Below, one piece after another: positions 6,101-6,811 of a stretch of 6,811 bases of DNA. Origin of the DNA: Nodosilinea sp. BSH.14 (GTDB lineage: Bacteria > Cyanobacteriota > Cyanobacteriia > Phormidesmidales > Phormidesmidaceae); the NCBI GenBank assembly GCA_023264315.1, contig JALQST010000169.1, forward strand, positions 1-6,811. Direction: 5' to 3'. Position 1 is the stretch's first letter; each line of letters begins with the position of its first letter. Both the position numbers and the translations under genes were made by a program. Under the pieces are notes generated by a model. The model did no database searches and had not been told where the DNA came from. It was given only the letters and a program-made list of their open reading frames with translations.

Positions 6101-6355
6101 ATGGCACCTGTACCAAACAAGCGGCGGGTTTCGGTAACGATAGATGCTGACCTGCTGGAGGCCATCGATCAGTGTTCTGACAATCGTTCGGCGGTGATTG
6201 AAGAAGCCCTACGGCTGTGGCGGGTACAAAAGATCGAGGATCAATTACGACGATATTACCAAAACCGTAGCCAAGCCGATATTGAGACGGAAGAGCAATG
6301 GGCCACCTTGGCCCAGCAGCAGCTTGAGGAAACCCTAGACGCAGAAGGGCTCTAG
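6101..6355 (+). CDS. Ribbon-helix-helix antitoxin of a MazEF/PemIK-type module
   Basis: The N-terminal 45 residues are a ribbon-helix-helix DNA-binding domain: strand KRRVSVTID (7-15), helix ADLLEAIDQC (16-25), the turn SDNRS (26-30) and helix AVIEEALRLWRVQK (31-44). The acidic C-terminal half (IETEEQWATLAQQQLEETLDAEGL) is the expected toxin-wrapping tail. The protein would dimerise, repress its own promoter and neutralise the adjacent MazF-like toxin. I chose the ATG at 6101 (84 residues); the frame also opens at a TTG (6083) and a GTG (6089), which add six or four residues but lack support. The toxin gene starts three bases after its stop, so translation is probably coupled. Inverted repeats just upstream fit autoregulation. 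Confidence 0.87.
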   Translation: MAPVPNKRRVSVTIDADLLEAIDQCSDNRSAVIEEALRLWRVQKIEDQLRRYYQNRSQADIETEEQWATLAQQQLEETLDAEGL

Positions 6356-6358
6356 GCA

Positions 6359-6715
6359 ATGACGCTCTCTTACCCCCGGCAGGGCCAGATTTACCTGGTC
6401 AAAGCCCTCCGTATCTTAGGCGATACAAAAAAACGGCCAGCGGTGGTCGTTTCCATGAATCTTCGTAACGAGATGAGCCGCACGGTGTTGGTGGTGCCGT
6501 TTACCAGCGATACCAGCAGTGGCGAAACCCCAACGAGAATTCTTGTGCCTGCGGGCGAAGGGGGGGTAGATGCAGATTCCCTGGCTACCTGTGACAATAT
6601 TTTGGCGGTGCGGCAGATTTATCTAGAACAAGGCCCCTATGGGAGTATTAGCAAGCAATCACTTCAGCGAATTCAGCAGGGCATTCAGATTGCCATCGGC
6701 ATTTACCTCGTTTAG
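6359..6715 (+). CDS. MazF/PemK-family endoribonuclease toxin
   Basis: MazF-type toxins cut single-stranded RNA at short sequence motifs and arrest growth when the antitoxin is degraded. The protein has 118 residues, normal for the family, and shows GQIYLV at 9-14, the conserved KKRPAVVVS at 24-32 with catalytic R26, VVPFTSD at 45-51 with T49 in the place of the catalytic threonine, then DSLATCDNILAVRQIYL at 73-89 and a C-terminal helix SLQRIQQGIQIAIG. The R26/T49 assignment follows the pattern in Bacillus MazF and is by motif position only. The ATG lies three bases after the antitoxin stop, with AAGG in the antitoxin tail as a possible ribosome binding site. The gene looks intact; the target RNA motif cannot be predicted. 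Confidence 0.92.
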   Translation: MTLSYPRQGQIYLVKALRILGDTKKRPAVVVSMNLRNEMSRTVLVVPFTSDTSSGETPTRILVPAGEGGVDADSLATCDNILAVRQIYLEQGPYGSISKQSLQRIQQGIQIAIGIYLV

Positions 6716-6739
6716 GGTGTTAATTCTCAGGGGCACCTC

Positions 6740-6757
6740 GAAAAATACAGATTTTTC
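6740..6757. terminator. AT-rich hairpin after the toxin gene, possible weak terminator
   Basis: GAAAAATACAGATTTTTC is a perfect 7-base inverted repeat with an ACAG loop, 24 bases after the mazF-like stop. The T-run lies in the stem rather than after it, so intrinsic termination would be weak. The remaining sequence to the window edge (GGGCACCTCG before it, GGGAGTGGCAACG after it) holds no recognisable gene and could be the tip of a mobile element. Confidence 0.3.
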
Positions 6758-6811
6758 TGGGAGTGGCAACGTGATCTCAAGGGTTCTAGCCTTTTGAAGG
6801 CCGCCAAATGG

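Noticed and set aside
1..6811. HIP1 octamers (GCGATCGC) as a cyanobacterial signature
   Set aside because: Only partial matches such as GCGATCGG and GCGATCAC were seen, so it could not be used as evidence of origin.
1..6811. tRNA or rRNA genes
   Set aside because: No cloverleaf-like segment with a TTCRANNC arm in the spacers and no rRNA-like sequence.

Overview
The window looks like chromosomal DNA from a cyanobacterium, probably a moderately GC-rich filamentous Leptolyngbya- or Phormidium-like lineage. The evidence is an adjacent isochorismate synthase (menF) and SEPHCHC synthase (menD) whose N-terminal sequences resemble cyanobacterial phylloquinone enzymes, a WD40 fragment of the type found in large cyanobacterial STAND proteins, and several small repeats typical of repeat-rich cyanobacterial genomes. 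The genus is inference; no perfect HIP1 octamer (GCGATCGC) was found.

Layout. Bases 1-290 hold a REP-like palindrome and a short AT-rich reading frame open to the left edge, possibly the tail of an unrecognised gene. Bases 280-3705 (minus strand) are a two-gene unit, menF then menD, 12 bases apart. These genes supply the first committed steps from chorismate to phylloquinone, the photosystem I electron carrier. menD carries an in-frame 144-base palindromic repeat that adds 48 residues. Bases 3706-3913 are a divergent intergenic spacer with a perfect inverted repeat. Bases 3914-4246 (plus) encode a small coiled-coil membrane protein built on four heptads; its 3' end runs into the antisense of a WD40 fragment.

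Bases 4140-4906 are scarred. A WD40 gene on the minus strand is cut off at both ends. On its 5' side it abuts what looks like the right end of an IS200/IS605 (TnpB-type) element ending in TCAA. That element seems to be only about 200 bases long, an internally deleted relic lying against the end of the next gene.

Bases 4907-6028 (minus) form a two-gene unit, an EVE-domain protein followed 9 bases later by a stand-alone DprA-like SLOG protein. Diverging from it on the plus strand is a toxin-antitoxin pair, a ribbon-helix-helix antitoxin and a MazF/PemK toxin (6101-6715). The spacer between the two units (6029-6100) is AT-rich and holds inverted repeats suited to an autoregulatory operator. The EVE/DprA-like/MazF cluster next to transposon debris resembles a small accessory or defence-like island beside core phylloquinone genes. 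The EVE plus DprA-like pair is the best candidate for an uncharacterised system; its function is inferred only from domain identities.
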